A stretch of DNA of 64,000 nucleotides from an uncultured Clostridia bacterium (lineage in GTDB: Bacteria > Bacillota > Clostridia > Oscillospirales > Acutalibacteraceae): positions 1 through 64,000 of the forward strand of contig CAMEBF010000012.1 of the NCBI GenBank assembly GCA_945912145.1. Direction: 5' to 3'. The notes beneath the pieces were generated by a model. It ran no database searches. It was not told the origin of the DNA and saw nothing but the letters and a program-made list of their open reading frames with translations. Each line of letters begins with the position of its first letter. The first letter of the stretch is position 1. Positions 15,693 to 24,078 of this stretch are shown here, piece by piece. The position numbers and the translations under genes were made by a program.

Positions 15693-17072
15693 ATGAAAGA
15701 AGTATCCGGGAAGACGATCATCATCTTCTGTCTTCCGCAGTTTGCCGTGGGACTTTTTACCACGATGCTCAACAATTATCTGATTTATTTTTATCAGCCG
15801 ACCGAAAGCTCGGGACTGCCGACGCTGATTACGCAGGGCTATGTGTTTTTAGGGGTGCTGACGGTCATCGGTCTGATCAAAGCGATCGGTCACGTTGTGG
15901 ACGCGTTTTCCGACCCGATCATTGCCGGCATCAGCGACAAATGCAAACACAAGGACGGTCGCCGGATCCCGTTTATGAAGTGGTTCTCGATCCCGTTCGC
16001 CGTCAGCGCGCTGCTCATTTTCTGGTCGCCCTCAACGAATCCGACGTTCAATAACATCTGGCTGGCGGTGTTCATCTGGGGCTACTACATTTTCTATACG
16101 CTCTATATGATTCCGCATAACGCGCTGTTGCCCGAAATGGTGACGCATGAGGGCAAGCTGGTCGACGCCTACACCTGGAGCTCGATGTTTTTCGTCGTCG
16201 GCAGTATGCTCGGCTACGCGACAACCGCGATCGTCGCCCTGATGAAAAAAGCGTTCGGCTTTGCGCCCATCATGGCGTGGCGCATGACATTCCTGATCTT
16301 TACGGTCATCGGTGCTGTTCTGCTGCTGATTCCGTCGTTCACGATCAAAGAGAAAGAATATGTCAATTCCGTGCGTCCCACCGTGTCTCTGGCGGCTTCG
16401 CTCAAGCATGCGTTCCGGAATAAGCATTTCGTCATCGTGACGCTCGGTCAGCTCTTTGAGGGAACGGGCATGAGCTTTTTCCAGGCGTGCATCATGTATT
16501 ACATCACGGAGCTGATGGGCATTCCCGAGGAGCAGTCCATCATCATTATGGCGACATCCATCGTCGGTTCGCTCATTCTCTATCCCGTCATCAATAAATG
16601 GTCGAAAGCCAAGGGCAAGCGGCTTCCCATGATCGTCGGCTGCATCGTCTTTACGATTGCGGAGTTTGCGATCTGCTGTGTGGATATTTTCCCGAAGGAT
16701 CACAAAATGGCAACGGCGATCCTCTTTGCGCTGTTTGTCTCCCTGCCGTTCGCGGTGCTGAATATCCTGCCGTCCTCCATGATGGCGGACGTCATTCAGT
16801 ACGATACCATTCAATCCGGCGTCAACCAGGAAGGCACGTTTGCCGCCGCGAAGAGCTTCATCACAAAGATGGGCACGTCGATCGCGATCATGATCGTCCC
16901 GTCGCTTGTCGTCATCGGCGCGGCCACGGGAGAGAGCGTCGGCAAGAAAGGACTGCTGCTGACGGCGGTTGTCGGCGGATTGTTTACTCTGGTGTCGGTC
17001 GTGATCTACTTCTTCTATAAAGAAAAAGAGATTCTCTCCGTCATCCGCGGCACAAAGGAGACGAAACAATGA
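15693..17072 (+). CDS. GPH-family sugar:cation symporter (MFS)
   Basis: 459 aa from MKEVSGKTIIIF, after AGGAGAGG; the ATG at 15627 would place the promoter inside the gene. About 12 helices and the GPH motif DPIIAGISDKCKHKDGRRIP. First gene of an operon with an M20 peptidase (4-nt overlap) and a GH95-like lipoprotein, so it probably imports a sugar or conjugate released by that enzyme. Related to, but clearly different from, the transporters at 1730 and 5883. Confidence 0.9.
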   Translation: MKEVSGKTIIIFCLPQFAVGLFTTMLNNYLIYFYQPTESSGLPTLITQGYVFLGVLTVIGLIKAIGHVVDAFSDPIIAGISDKCKHKDGRRIPFMKWFSIPFAVSALLIFWSPSTNPTFNNIWLAVFIWGYYIFYTLYMIPHNALLPEMVTHEGKLVDAYTWSSMFFVVGSMLGYATTAIVALMKKAFGFAPIMAWRMTFLIFTVIGAVLLLIPSFTIKEKEYVNSVRPTVSLAASLKHAFRNKHFVIVTLGQLFEGTGMSFFQACIMYYITELMGIPEEQSIIIMATSIVGSLILYPVINKWSKAKGKRLPMIVGCIVFTIAEFAICCVDIFPKDHKMATAILFALFVSLPFAVLNILPSSMMADVIQYDTIQSGVNQEGTFAAAKSFITKMGTSIAIMIVPSLVVIGAATGESVGKKGLLLTAVVGGLFTLVSVVIYFFYKEKEILSVIRGTKETKQ

Positions 17073-18508
17073 TTGTTCTCGTGATTCTTGCCGCGCTGAT
17101 TGTCCTGCTGCTGATCGTGCTCGCGGTCAATACGATTCGTAACACATCGAAAGCCCCGAAGCTGCAAAAAGCAGAAAAGAAGTTTACGGATGAAGAGATT
17201 CTGCGGTACGCCGAACGGCTGCAAAAAATGATTGTTTGCAAAACCGTTTCGGTCAAGGACAGCTATGACGATACGGAGTTCAAAAAGCTGCGTGAGACCA
17301 TGGAAACGCTGTTCCCGACCGTTCACGCGAAAGCGGAAAAAATGACATTCGGCGACGACTGCTGGATCTATAAAATCAAGGGAAAAGACGAAACGCACAA
17401 CATTATGCTCATGTCCCATCACGATGTGGTGCCGGTTTCCGGAGAATGGGAGCATGAAGGCTTTTCGGCAGAAATCGCGGACGGCAAAATCTGGGGACGC
17501 GGCACGGTCGATACCAAAACGCCGCTGTTCGCCGAATTTTCCGCGATTGAGGAGCTGCTCCAAGAGGGCTTTGCCTTTCCGTGCAACGTCTGGATCGGCT
17601 CGTCCCATAACGAGGAGCTCGGCGGAGACGGCATACCGACCGCCAACGAATATTTCAAGAAAAACTCCATCATGTTTGACGTGATCCTCGACGAGGGCGG
17701 CGCGATCATCGAGCCTCCGCTCGGCGGCATGAAATGCGATAAATGCGCGATGGTTGCGGTGCATGAAAAGGGACGGTATTATCTCGACTGCACCGCCGAA
17801 GCCGGCAATGCGCACGCGAGCCTGACAAGCGCGGCGAAAGCCACGCCGGTGGAACGCATGGCGGCCTTTATGCACGACGTCGCGACGAACGATATTTTTA
17901 TCCGCCGTCTCAATCCCGAAGTGACGGCGATGTTCCGTCATCTTGCGCCGTATTCGGGCTTTGCGATGAAAGTGCTGTTCTCGAATCTGTGGCTTTTCGG
18001 ATCGCTTCTTAAAAAGGTTATGCCGAAGATCAACGCGCAGGCCGGCGGTCTGATCGGCACAACGTGTACCTTCAATAAAATTGAGGGCAGCACGGAGGAA
18101 AAGAAATGCACCGCAAGGGCGTTCCTGCGTCCCGTGGACGAAGCGGATTTCGCGAAAGATCTGGCGGCATTCAAAGAGCTTGCCGCGAAATACGACATCA
18201 CTGTAACCGAAGCGCCGAATTGCGAATATCACGCGCCTGCCGATATGAGCCGTCCGCCGTTCGCTTTTGCGAAAAAATGCATCAGTGAGGTCTTCCCGCA
18301 GTACCCGGTCTCGCCCTTTATTCTTCCTGCCGGAACGGATGCGAGAACGCTGACCGATGTGTGTCCCTGCGTGCTGCGCTTCGCGCCGATCCGTCTTTCC
18401 GCACAGCAGCTTGCTTCCGTTCATGCGGAAAACGAGAACATCGATCTCGACGCCGTCGCCGACGCCGTCGCATTCTATAAGCATTTTTTGAAGAACTATA
18501 CGGTCTGA
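17069..18508 (+). CDS. M20 family metallopeptidase with N-terminal membrane anchor
   Basis: 479 aa. One N-terminal helix (about 1-23) anchors the enzyme. Metal-site blocks: MLMSHHDVVPV (His), WGRGTVDTK (bridging Asp), GSSHNEELGGDG (Glu base and ligand), and a final His region. Closest in layout to carboxypeptidase S/PM20D1-type M20 enzymes that cleave or form N-acyl amino acids and dipeptides. The ATGA overlap with the transporter gene suggests coupled expression. With signal-like orientation the active site could lie outside; that is not decided by the sequence. Confidence 0.88.
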   Translation: MIVLVILAALIVLLLIVLAVNTIRNTSKAPKLQKAEKKFTDEEILRYAERLQKMIVCKTVSVKDSYDDTEFKKLRETMETLFPTVHAKAEKMTFGDDCWIYKIKGKDETHNIMLMSHHDVVPVSGEWEHEGFSAEIADGKIWGRGTVDTKTPLFAEFSAIEELLQEGFAFPCNVWIGSSHNEELGGDGIPTANEYFKKNSIMFDVILDEGGAIIEPPLGGMKCDKCAMVAVHEKGRYYLDCTAEAGNAHASLTSAAKATPVERMAAFMHDVATNDIFIRRLNPEVTAMFRHLAPYSGFAMKVLFSNLWLFGSLLKKVMPKINAQAGGLIGTTCTFNKIEGSTEEKKCTARAFLRPVDEADFAKDLAAFKELAAKYDITVTEAPNCEYHAPADMSRPPFAFAKKCISEVFPQYPVSPFILPAGTDARTLTDVCPCVLRFAPIRLSAQQLASVHAENENIDLDAVADAVAFYKHFLKNYTV

Positions 18509-18551
18509 AAAATACGGCGGAGACGATATATCCGCGATTGATGAGGAGATT

Positions 18552-21227
18552 ATGATGAAATCATTCCGAAAACCTCTATGTTTTATTTTTGCTCTCTGTC
18601 TGTTGCTGTCTTTTGCGGGATGCTCCGCACGAACGGCCGATATTTCCGGGCTGTTCCGGGACGAACAGAAAATGTCCTACTCTAAAACCTATACGGAGCT
18701 TTCCGCCAACAAAAAGAATAAAACCAATTCCTGGCGTGAGGGTATGATTTCGGGCAACGGGTTGCAGGGCGTCATCGTGAGCGGCTCGCCCTACAGCGAT
18801 ACGCTGATCTTTCAGAATATGCACTTTATTATGCCGAACGGCAATATCCGCTATTGTCCCGATACGGCAGACGAGCTGGAAACGGTAAAGCAGAATATCG
18901 TCGCCGGTGAGAATATCGTGGACAACGCCAGTTATGATGATGTATACCGTTTTCATCCGGGCGGCGAGCTTCGCATCGACCAGGAAAAGAATACGTTGCG
19001 CGATTACGTTCGCTATACGGATTACGAGACTGCCGAGACAGGCGTTCGCTATACCGATGGAAACGGCACATGGCGGCGCACGACATTTACGTCGCAGGCC
19101 GACGGCGTGACGATCACAAAACTGTCGCAGTCCGACAGCGAAAAAAAGCTCAATGTCACGCTGAGCTTTGACGATATTTCTGTTTTGGCAAATTATGGCG
19201 ACGGCGACGAGCAGAACATTCAGTATAAAAAGCTTGCGGCGGACGATGGCTCTTACCTGGCGTTGGTCGCACACTATCCCGATTACGAAAACAGCGAGCT
19301 GAAAAACGGCGGTTACGCGACGGTCACTTATGTCCTGAACGACGGCGGAAAAACAGAAAAGGTCAGCGGCAGGGAAGTGACGGACGCGCAGTATGCATCG
19401 GACGAAAATCCGCAGCTGCACATCACGGACGCCGACAATCTCTACCTGATTACCGTTTCGGACAGAACCTATGATATGGGATCGTTTGCGTCATTTGCGG
19501 GGCAGACGGATTATCCGCTCATTAGCAGCATCGTTGCCGAAGAAAAAGCCGTCGCGGAAAAATATACCGTGAACGGAACATTCGATTATGACGCGGCGCT
19601 CAACGAGCATCTGAAACTGTGGCAGCCGCAGTTTGACGCCGTGACACTGACGCTTTCCGGCGGCGATTCCACACAGTCGAATGAAGAGCTGACCGCTTCA
19701 CAGAGAAGAAAAAAGACGATTCATGCCGATCTTGCCCAGCGTGCTTATTATGCGGGCCGGTACGCCTATCTGTGCGCTTCCGGCTATTCGACGCCGCGTC
19801 TTTACGGCATGTGGACAGGCGAATGGAACACCGGCTGGGGCAGCAAATATACGATGGACGCGAATGTCAATTTGCAGACTTCGTCCATGAATACCGGCAA
19901 TATGTCTTCATCGTATATCGGCTACGCGCAGTTCATTCTGCGCCAGGTCGCCGATTGGGAGGAGAATGCGCTGGCGACGCACGGTTTCACCGACGCGATT
20001 CAGGCTCCCGTCAATACCGACGGCGACAAGGCCGTTCTGACGGAGACGTGCTACCCCTATCCGTTCCGCTATTGGAACGCCGGCACGAGCTGGATGCTGC
20101 AGCCGCTGTATGAGACGCTGCTTTGCTACGGCGACGTGTCGATTTCCCTGACGGAGGAATTCAATCTCGAAACGCTTCGTTCCGTTCTGTCGCTGACCGA
20201 AGAGGATCTGACCGATGAAGAGATGCAAGCAATCCGTGACCGCGGTTCTCTTGACTTAAAGAGTGAGATTCTGCTGCCGCTTCTGACAAAAGCTGCGAAC
20301 TACTGGGAACAGCTTATGACGCCCGAATACTATACCGATGCAAGCGGCGGCATTCATTACGAAAAGGGCAAAACGACGCTTGCGGACGGTGAATATTACT
20401 GCATTCTGCCGGGCTATTCGCCGGAGAACAATCCTGCGAATTATCCCTCTCCCTCTGTCGCGAATACGGCAATCGACATTGCCGCGTGCCGCGATACGAT
20501 GAAAATGCTGATTGATATTGCAAAGCAGGTTAATCCCGATGCCGACACCGCGAAATGGGAGCAGTTTACCCTAAAAATTCCGCCCTATCTCTATGATGAG
20601 ACCGGCGCGCTCAAGGAGTTCTGCTGTACGCAGTTCGAGGAGAATAACGAGCACCGGCATTTAAGCCATCTCTATTGCGTCTGGCCGCTGTTTGAAACGC
20701 AGAAAGACGACGGGCTGAAACAGGCCGCCGAACAGGCCATCGCGAACCGGGAAAGTGAAAACGAAGCCAGTCACGCATTGGTGCACCGTTCCCTGATCGC
20801 GGCAAGGCTCAAGGACAGCGACAGCCTGACTGCGGCGCTTCTCTCCCTGCTGAATCACAAAATTCAGTATAATTCGCTGATGACGAACCATGATTATGAC
20901 CGCGGTTCCTGCTATTGCACGGACTTTGCCATCGGGTATCTCGGTATCGTCAACGAAGCGCTTGTCTTCTCGGACAAAAACGAAATCGAGATTCTCCCGG
21001 CGCTGCCGACCTCCGGTTTTGACGCCGGAACGGTGACGGGATTGCGCTGCCGCACGCAGGCGCAGATTGACAGCCTGACATGGTCGCTCGAAGAAAAAAC
21101 CGCAGTTGTCACGATTACATCCGATATCGACCAGACGATCAATGTCAGCTGCGGGAAATCCGATGAGACAAAGCAGGTCACCCTGAAAGCAGGAGAGACG
21201 AAAGAACTGGAGTTTGTGCTTTCATAG
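18552..21227 (+). CDS. Lipoprotein glycoside hydrolase, GH95-like (alpha-L-fucosidase/galactosidase type)
   Basis: 891 aa. Lipoprotein signal with FAGC lipobox near residue 25, so it is probably tethered to the outer face of the membrane. WREGMISGNGLQGVIVSGS is the GH95 N-terminal hallmark (usually WxxALPxGNGRLGAMVFG), and HRHLSHLYCVWPLFE matches the conserved active-site block HRHLSHLYGLYP. Between them lies an (alpha/alpha)6 barrel-sized region. It would release L-fucose or L-galactose from host or plant glycans at the cell surface, with the operon's symporter taking up product. The divergent N-terminal motif leaves room for another GH95-clan specificity. Confidence 0.78.
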   Translation: MMKSFRKPLCFIFALCLLLSFAGCSARTADISGLFRDEQKMSYSKTYTELSANKKNKTNSWREGMISGNGLQGVIVSGSPYSDTLIFQNMHFIMPNGNIRYCPDTADELETVKQNIVAGENIVDNASYDDVYRFHPGGELRIDQEKNTLRDYVRYTDYETAETGVRYTDGNGTWRRTTFTSQADGVTITKLSQSDSEKKLNVTLSFDDISVLANYGDGDEQNIQYKKLAADDGSYLALVAHYPDYENSELKNGGYATVTYVLNDGGKTEKVSGREVTDAQYASDENPQLHITDADNLYLITVSDRTYDMGSFASFAGQTDYPLISSIVAEEKAVAEKYTVNGTFDYDAALNEHLKLWQPQFDAVTLTLSGGDSTQSNEELTASQRRKKTIHADLAQRAYYAGRYAYLCASGYSTPRLYGMWTGEWNTGWGSKYTMDANVNLQTSSMNTGNMSSSYIGYAQFILRQVADWEENALATHGFTDAIQAPVNTDGDKAVLTETCYPYPFRYWNAGTSWMLQPLYETLLCYGDVSISLTEEFNLETLRSVLSLTEEDLTDEEMQAIRDRGSLDLKSEILLPLLTKAANYWEQLMTPEYYTDASGGIHYEKGKTTLADGEYYCILPGYSPENNPANYPSPSVANTAIDIAACRDTMKMLIDIAKQVNPDADTAKWEQFTLKIPPYLYDETGALKEFCCTQFEENNEHRHLSHLYCVWPLFETQKDDGLKQAAEQAIANRESENEASHALVHRSLIAARLKDSDSLTAALLSLLNHKIQYNSLMTNHDYDRGSCYCTDFAIGYLGIVNEALVFSDKNEIEILPALPTSGFDAGTVTGLRCRTQAQIDSLTWSLEEKTAVVTITSDIDQTINVSCGKSDETKQVTLKAGETKELEFVLS

Positions 21228-21237
21228 TATAAGACAC

Positions 21238-21306
21238 GGCGCTGTGTGCCGCAGTGAAGTTTGTCCCTGCGGGACAAGTGAAGCAGCCCTGCGGGTTTGA
21301 TTTATA
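21238..21306 (+). repeat. Mini-hairpin array between two lipoprotein genes
   Basis: Three hairpins about 22-25 bp apart: CGGC/GCCG (partial), TTGTCCC-TGC-GGGACAA (21261-21277) and AGCCC-TGC-GGGTT, separated by GTGAAG linkers and ending in GATTTATA. Same family as 50703-50822. Confidence 0.72.
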
Positions 21307-21349
21307 AAGAGTCTGTAAGGGCGATTCGTCACGGAACAAGGAGGAAATG

Positions 21350-21820
21350 ATGATTCTGCAAAAACCCGGAAAACTGATTGCCTCGACGCTTGTGTTATTC
21401 TTTGTTTTTGCTTTGTCCGGATGCGGTCGTTCCGTGAAACCCTCTGATGATGAAATCATGCTGCAAATAAAGCTCGATATCAAAGAAGATATCGGTCTGC
21501 TGATTGTGGATTATGAGGCAGGCGATACAGCCTGCAGCGGCGGCATATCAAACGCCGATAAATCGCTGTTAAAGAATGATGAACTGCTTACTTATACTTT
21601 GAATAAACAAAATTTTGACAATCCGGCTGATGCGGAAAATATGTCAATCCAATTTACGGTCATAACGGAATATGAAGACCCGAATTATGAAAATATATAT
21701 ACGCCGGAATACACAAAACCGATAGAGGCCATTCCTTTGAATGCGCATTTCGGCGAAACTTACGCGGTTACAATCAGCGGAGATAAGATAAACGGATATA
21801 AAGCTGTTTTGGAGCCGTAG
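21350..21820 (+). CDS. Small lipoprotein, unknown function
   Basis: 156 aa. Two adjacent ATGs exist; the second (21350) sits 5 nt after AAGGAGG and is preferred. Signal peptide with LSGC lipobox near residue 23, then a beta-rich acidic domain with no family I recognise. It may be carried on read-through from the GH95 operon across the mini-hairpin array, or from its own unseen promoter. A bidirectional terminator follows. Confidence 0.7.
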   Translation: MILQKPGKLIASTLVLFFVFALSGCGRSVKPSDDEIMLQIKLDIKEDIGLLIVDYEAGDTACSGGISNADKSLLKNDELLTYTLNKQNFDNPADAENMSIQFTVITEYEDPNYENIYTPEYTKPIEAIPLNAHFGETYAVTISGDKINGYKAVLEP

Positions 21821-21831
21821 CGTTGAATAGG

Positions 21832-21872
21832 AAAAACAAAGCCGCCTGTTTTTGCAGACGGCTTTGTTGTTG
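21832..21872. terminator. Bidirectional terminator
   Basis: AAAGCCGCCTG pairs with CAGACGGCTTT (one mismatch), with T-rich sequence on both sides. It separates the convergent lipoprotein and ACT-domain genes. Confidence 0.82.
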
Positions 21873-21876
21873 TTGA

Positions 21877-22242
21877 TTATAATACGGCACAGCCCGCGTT
21901 CTTCAGAACGGTCAGCGCTGTTTCGTATTGCTCTTTTTTCGTAAAAATATAGTCTGTATTGTAGGTCGAAACCGTAAAAACGCTGATATGATTTTCGGCT
22001 AAAAGCGATGTGATGCGGGCAAGAATGCCGAGCAGGGAAAAATCCAGCACGCCGCAAATGCGGAACGCTTTCCAGCCGTCTTCGCGTGCTGTCGTGTTCG
22101 CGGGCACGCTTGCCGTTCGGCAGACCAGAGAGTTTTCATCTTCTGTTTTTCCGATGAAGCAGTACGGATCGTTCAGATTTGTTTCGGAATAATCAAAGAC
22201 TTTGCATACCGTAAAATCTTCGTTGATTTGTTGTATTTCCAT
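21877..22242 (-). CDS. ACT-domain protein
   Basis: 121 aa. The second half (ICGVLDFSLLGILARITSLLAENHISVFTVSTYNTDYIF) is a canonical ACT fold: small-molecule-binding helix plus strand followed by the ISVF edge. The whole protein matches the two-ACT, ~120-residue family of standalone regulators in Firmicutes, which usually bind amino acids. Cytoplasmic. No enzyme is attached, so the partner is unknown. Monocistronic, ending at a shared terminator. Confidence 0.85.
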   Translation of the reverse strand: MEIQQINEDFTVCKVFDYSETNLNDPYCFIGKTEDENSLVCRTASVPANTTAREDGWKAFRICGVLDFSLLGILARITSLLAENHISVFTVSTYNTDYIFTKKEQYETALTVLKNAGCAVL

Positions 22243-22349
22243 TTTTGCCTCCCTTTATTACAATTCAAACTTATGGTACCTGACAAACGTACCCTTGTCA
22301 AGCGTTTGCTGCCTTTTTCGGGAAAGGCAAACAAAAATGGGAAAACCTA

Positions 22350-22378
22350 TTGATTTTTTGCGCCGTACACAATATAAT
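22350..22378 (+). promoter_or_regulatory. Promoter of the PC4/YdbC-like gene
   Basis: TTGATT (22350-22355), 17 nt, TATAAT (22373-22378). It overlaps the upstream TTG/ATG of the longer open frame and fixes the start at 22413. Confidence 0.85.
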
Positions 22379-22412
22379 AAGCATAAGAATAAATGCTTCG
22401 GGAGGAATGACA

Positions 22413-22637
22413 ATGGCTGAATTTTCTTATGAAATCGTTCAATCATTCGGTGTGATATCCGAAGGAACCGGCGGTTGGACGAAGGAGCTGAATCTGATCA
22501 GCTGGAACGGCAAGGAGCCCAAATACGATATCCGCGATTGGGCACCGGATCATGAAAAAATGGGCAAAGGCGTCACGCTGACCGCAGACGACGCGAAAGC
22601 ACTCAAAGAGCTGCTGGCCGATATCGATTTCGACTGA
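22413..22637 (+). CDS. PC4/YdbC-family single-stranded nucleic-acid-binding protein
   Basis: 74 aa from MAEFSYEIVQ, after GGGAGGAATGACA. Nearly the whole length follows the YdbC/transcriptional coactivator p15 pattern: GGWTKELNLISWNGKEPKYD, then IRDWAPDHEKMGKGVTLT. These small dimers bind single-stranded DNA or RNA; bacterial members are widespread in Firmicutes but functionally obscure. Stands alone between a good promoter and a terminator. Confidence 0.93.
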   Translation: MAEFSYEIVQSFGVISEGTGGWTKELNLISWNGKEPKYDIRDWAPDHEKMGKGVTLTADDAKALKELLADIDFD

Positions 22638-22654
22638 TGGAATCCGAAACAAAT

Positions 22655-22697
22655 AAAAAAACGGAGGTGCAGAGCTTTCTGTACCTCCGATATTTTT
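22655..22697. terminator. Bidirectional terminator
   Basis: CGGAGGTGCA pairs with TGTACCTCCG, flanked by A7 on the left and TATTTTT on the right. Serves the PC4-like gene and the convergent dockerin gene. Confidence 0.88.
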
Positions 22698-22703
22698 GCG
22701 TTG

Positions 22704-24044
22704 TTATTCCAGATGAGCCGCGATCCGCAGAATCCTTCGGGCGTCCGAAGCGGTCACATTGCCGTCTGAGTCATAATCGGCCGCTGTCAGGCTGCTGCCG
22801 GTGAGAATTTCGATGCCTGCCGCCGTGCGCAGAACGATTCTGGCGTCGGCCGGCGTGATTTTGCCGTCGCCGTCTGCGTCGCCGGGAAGAATTTCACTCC
22901 GTTCGCCGGCGCAGGTGACTTCGTCCCCGTAAAGCTCCGCTTTGGCATTCTGACTGTCTGTGATTGTCACTTTTGCCTGATAAACGCCGGTTTTGTCTGT
23001 TTGTATCGAAACGGTGTTTCCGGTTGTGTCGCCGCTTGTGTAAATGAGCTCGCCGTCGCGGTAAACGGCGAATGAATAGATATACGTCGAGGGAGAGCCG
23101 CCGATTGCGGAAGCCGTCCATGTGACGGTTTCATCGAGAAAAATCGTCGTGCGGTCTGCCGTCAGCGCGGTGACGATCAGCTCATTTTCCTTTTCATCCT
23201 TGCCGTTCCAAAAAACGTAATCATTGCCGTCGCGGCTCAGACAGATCCAGCCGGTCTGCCCCTGATACTGGATTTTTCCCCAGTTCTGCTGCACTTCGGT
23301 AACGGTAACGATCTCCATGTTTGCCAGAAGTCCCAGCACCTTGCCCGAAATATCGGCCTTGTCGCGGACATTCAGCGCGGACGCCGTGATGGTGTAGCTG
23401 CCCGGGACAAATGTTTCTTCCGTTTTCCCGTTTTCGGACGAGTCGGGCTTTTGTGCCGTGCTGCCGTTTGTGAAGTAGACGCAGCCGAGCGCGTCGCCGT
23501 TCATCTCTTTATAGGAGGAAACGAAACGGTCAAGGGATAGGACGGTACAGGCGCCTTCCGGGTAGTAGGTTCCGCCGTAGGTGCAGCCGAATGAGTCGGC
23601 AAAATAGACCTGCCCGTTGATGATTGCGCGGATCAGTAAGCAATGCTTGGAGCCGCTGGAACCGCCTGTGCCGAGACAGTAGACGATGTTGTACAGTTCG
23701 TTTCCGTATTGTTTTGTCAGATCATACAGACAGTTTTTGCCGCCGATTGTAATAACGGAATAGCCGCCTGACGTTTTGGAAACGGAGGAAAAATGGCTGT
23801 ACCATTGATTTCCTGCGCCGCTGAAATCCAGTCCGCCTTTGTAGACGCCGATCGCCAGAAGCTGATAGGCCGTGGCGAGGTTGCAATGCCCGTAGAAAGA
23901 GGACGCCTTTGCCAGAGAAAGCGCCGTTTTATAGTCGGCAGCTGTATCGTCCCTGATGTCGGAACCCGACGCCGAGACGTTCATCGCGCATACGGAAAAG
24001 AGCATCACGAGGGATAGAAGAAATGCTGTGATTCTTTGTTTCAT
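22704..24044 (-). CDS. Secreted papain-like (C39-like) protein with SH3 and dockerin-like tail
   Basis: 446 aa from MKQRITAFLLS, 7 nt after TTGGAG. Signal peptide to about residue 25. The N-terminal domain (about 30-200) has Cys54 in FYGHCNLATAYQ, His134 in GSKHCLLIRA and Asp150 in QVYFADSFG, a plausible papain-fold triad. SH3-type-3 domain at about 215-280 (NVRDKADISGKVLG), one PKD/Y-Y-Y-like beta module at about 290-380, and two dockerin-like F-hands at the end (GDADGDGKITPADARIVLR and YDSDGNVTASDARRILR). The layout suggests a surface-complex peptidase or cell-wall amidase. It follows the lysozyme-like dockerin gene by 34 nt. Confidence 0.82.
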   Translation of the reverse strand: MKQRITAFLLSLVMLFSVCAMNVSASGSDIRDDTAADYKTALSLAKASSFYGHCNLATAYQLLAIGVYKGGLDFSGAGNQWYSHFSSVSKTSGGYSVITIGGKNCLYDLTKQYGNELYNIVYCLGTGGSSGSKHCLLIRAIINGQVYFADSFGCTYGGTYYPEGACTVLSLDRFVSSYKEMNGDALGCVYFTNGSTAQKPDSSENGKTEETFVPGSYTITASALNVRDKADISGKVLGLLANMEIVTVTEVQQNWGKIQYQGQTGWICLSRDGNDYVFWNGKDEKENELIVTALTADRTTIFLDETVTWTASAIGGSPSTYIYSFAVYRDGELIYTSGDTTGNTVSIQTDKTGVYQAKVTITDSQNAKAELYGDEVTCAGERSEILPGDADGDGKITPADARIVLRTAAGIEILTGSSLTAADYDSDGNVTASDARRILRIAAHLE

Positions 24045-24078
24045 CAAAAAACTCCAATATGGTTTATTTCGGGGATGA

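Noticed and set aside
17015-18484. 489-aa open frame opposite the M20 peptidase
   Set aside because: The peptidase motifs on the plus strand are complete; the antisense frame is Arg/His-rich and unrecognisable.
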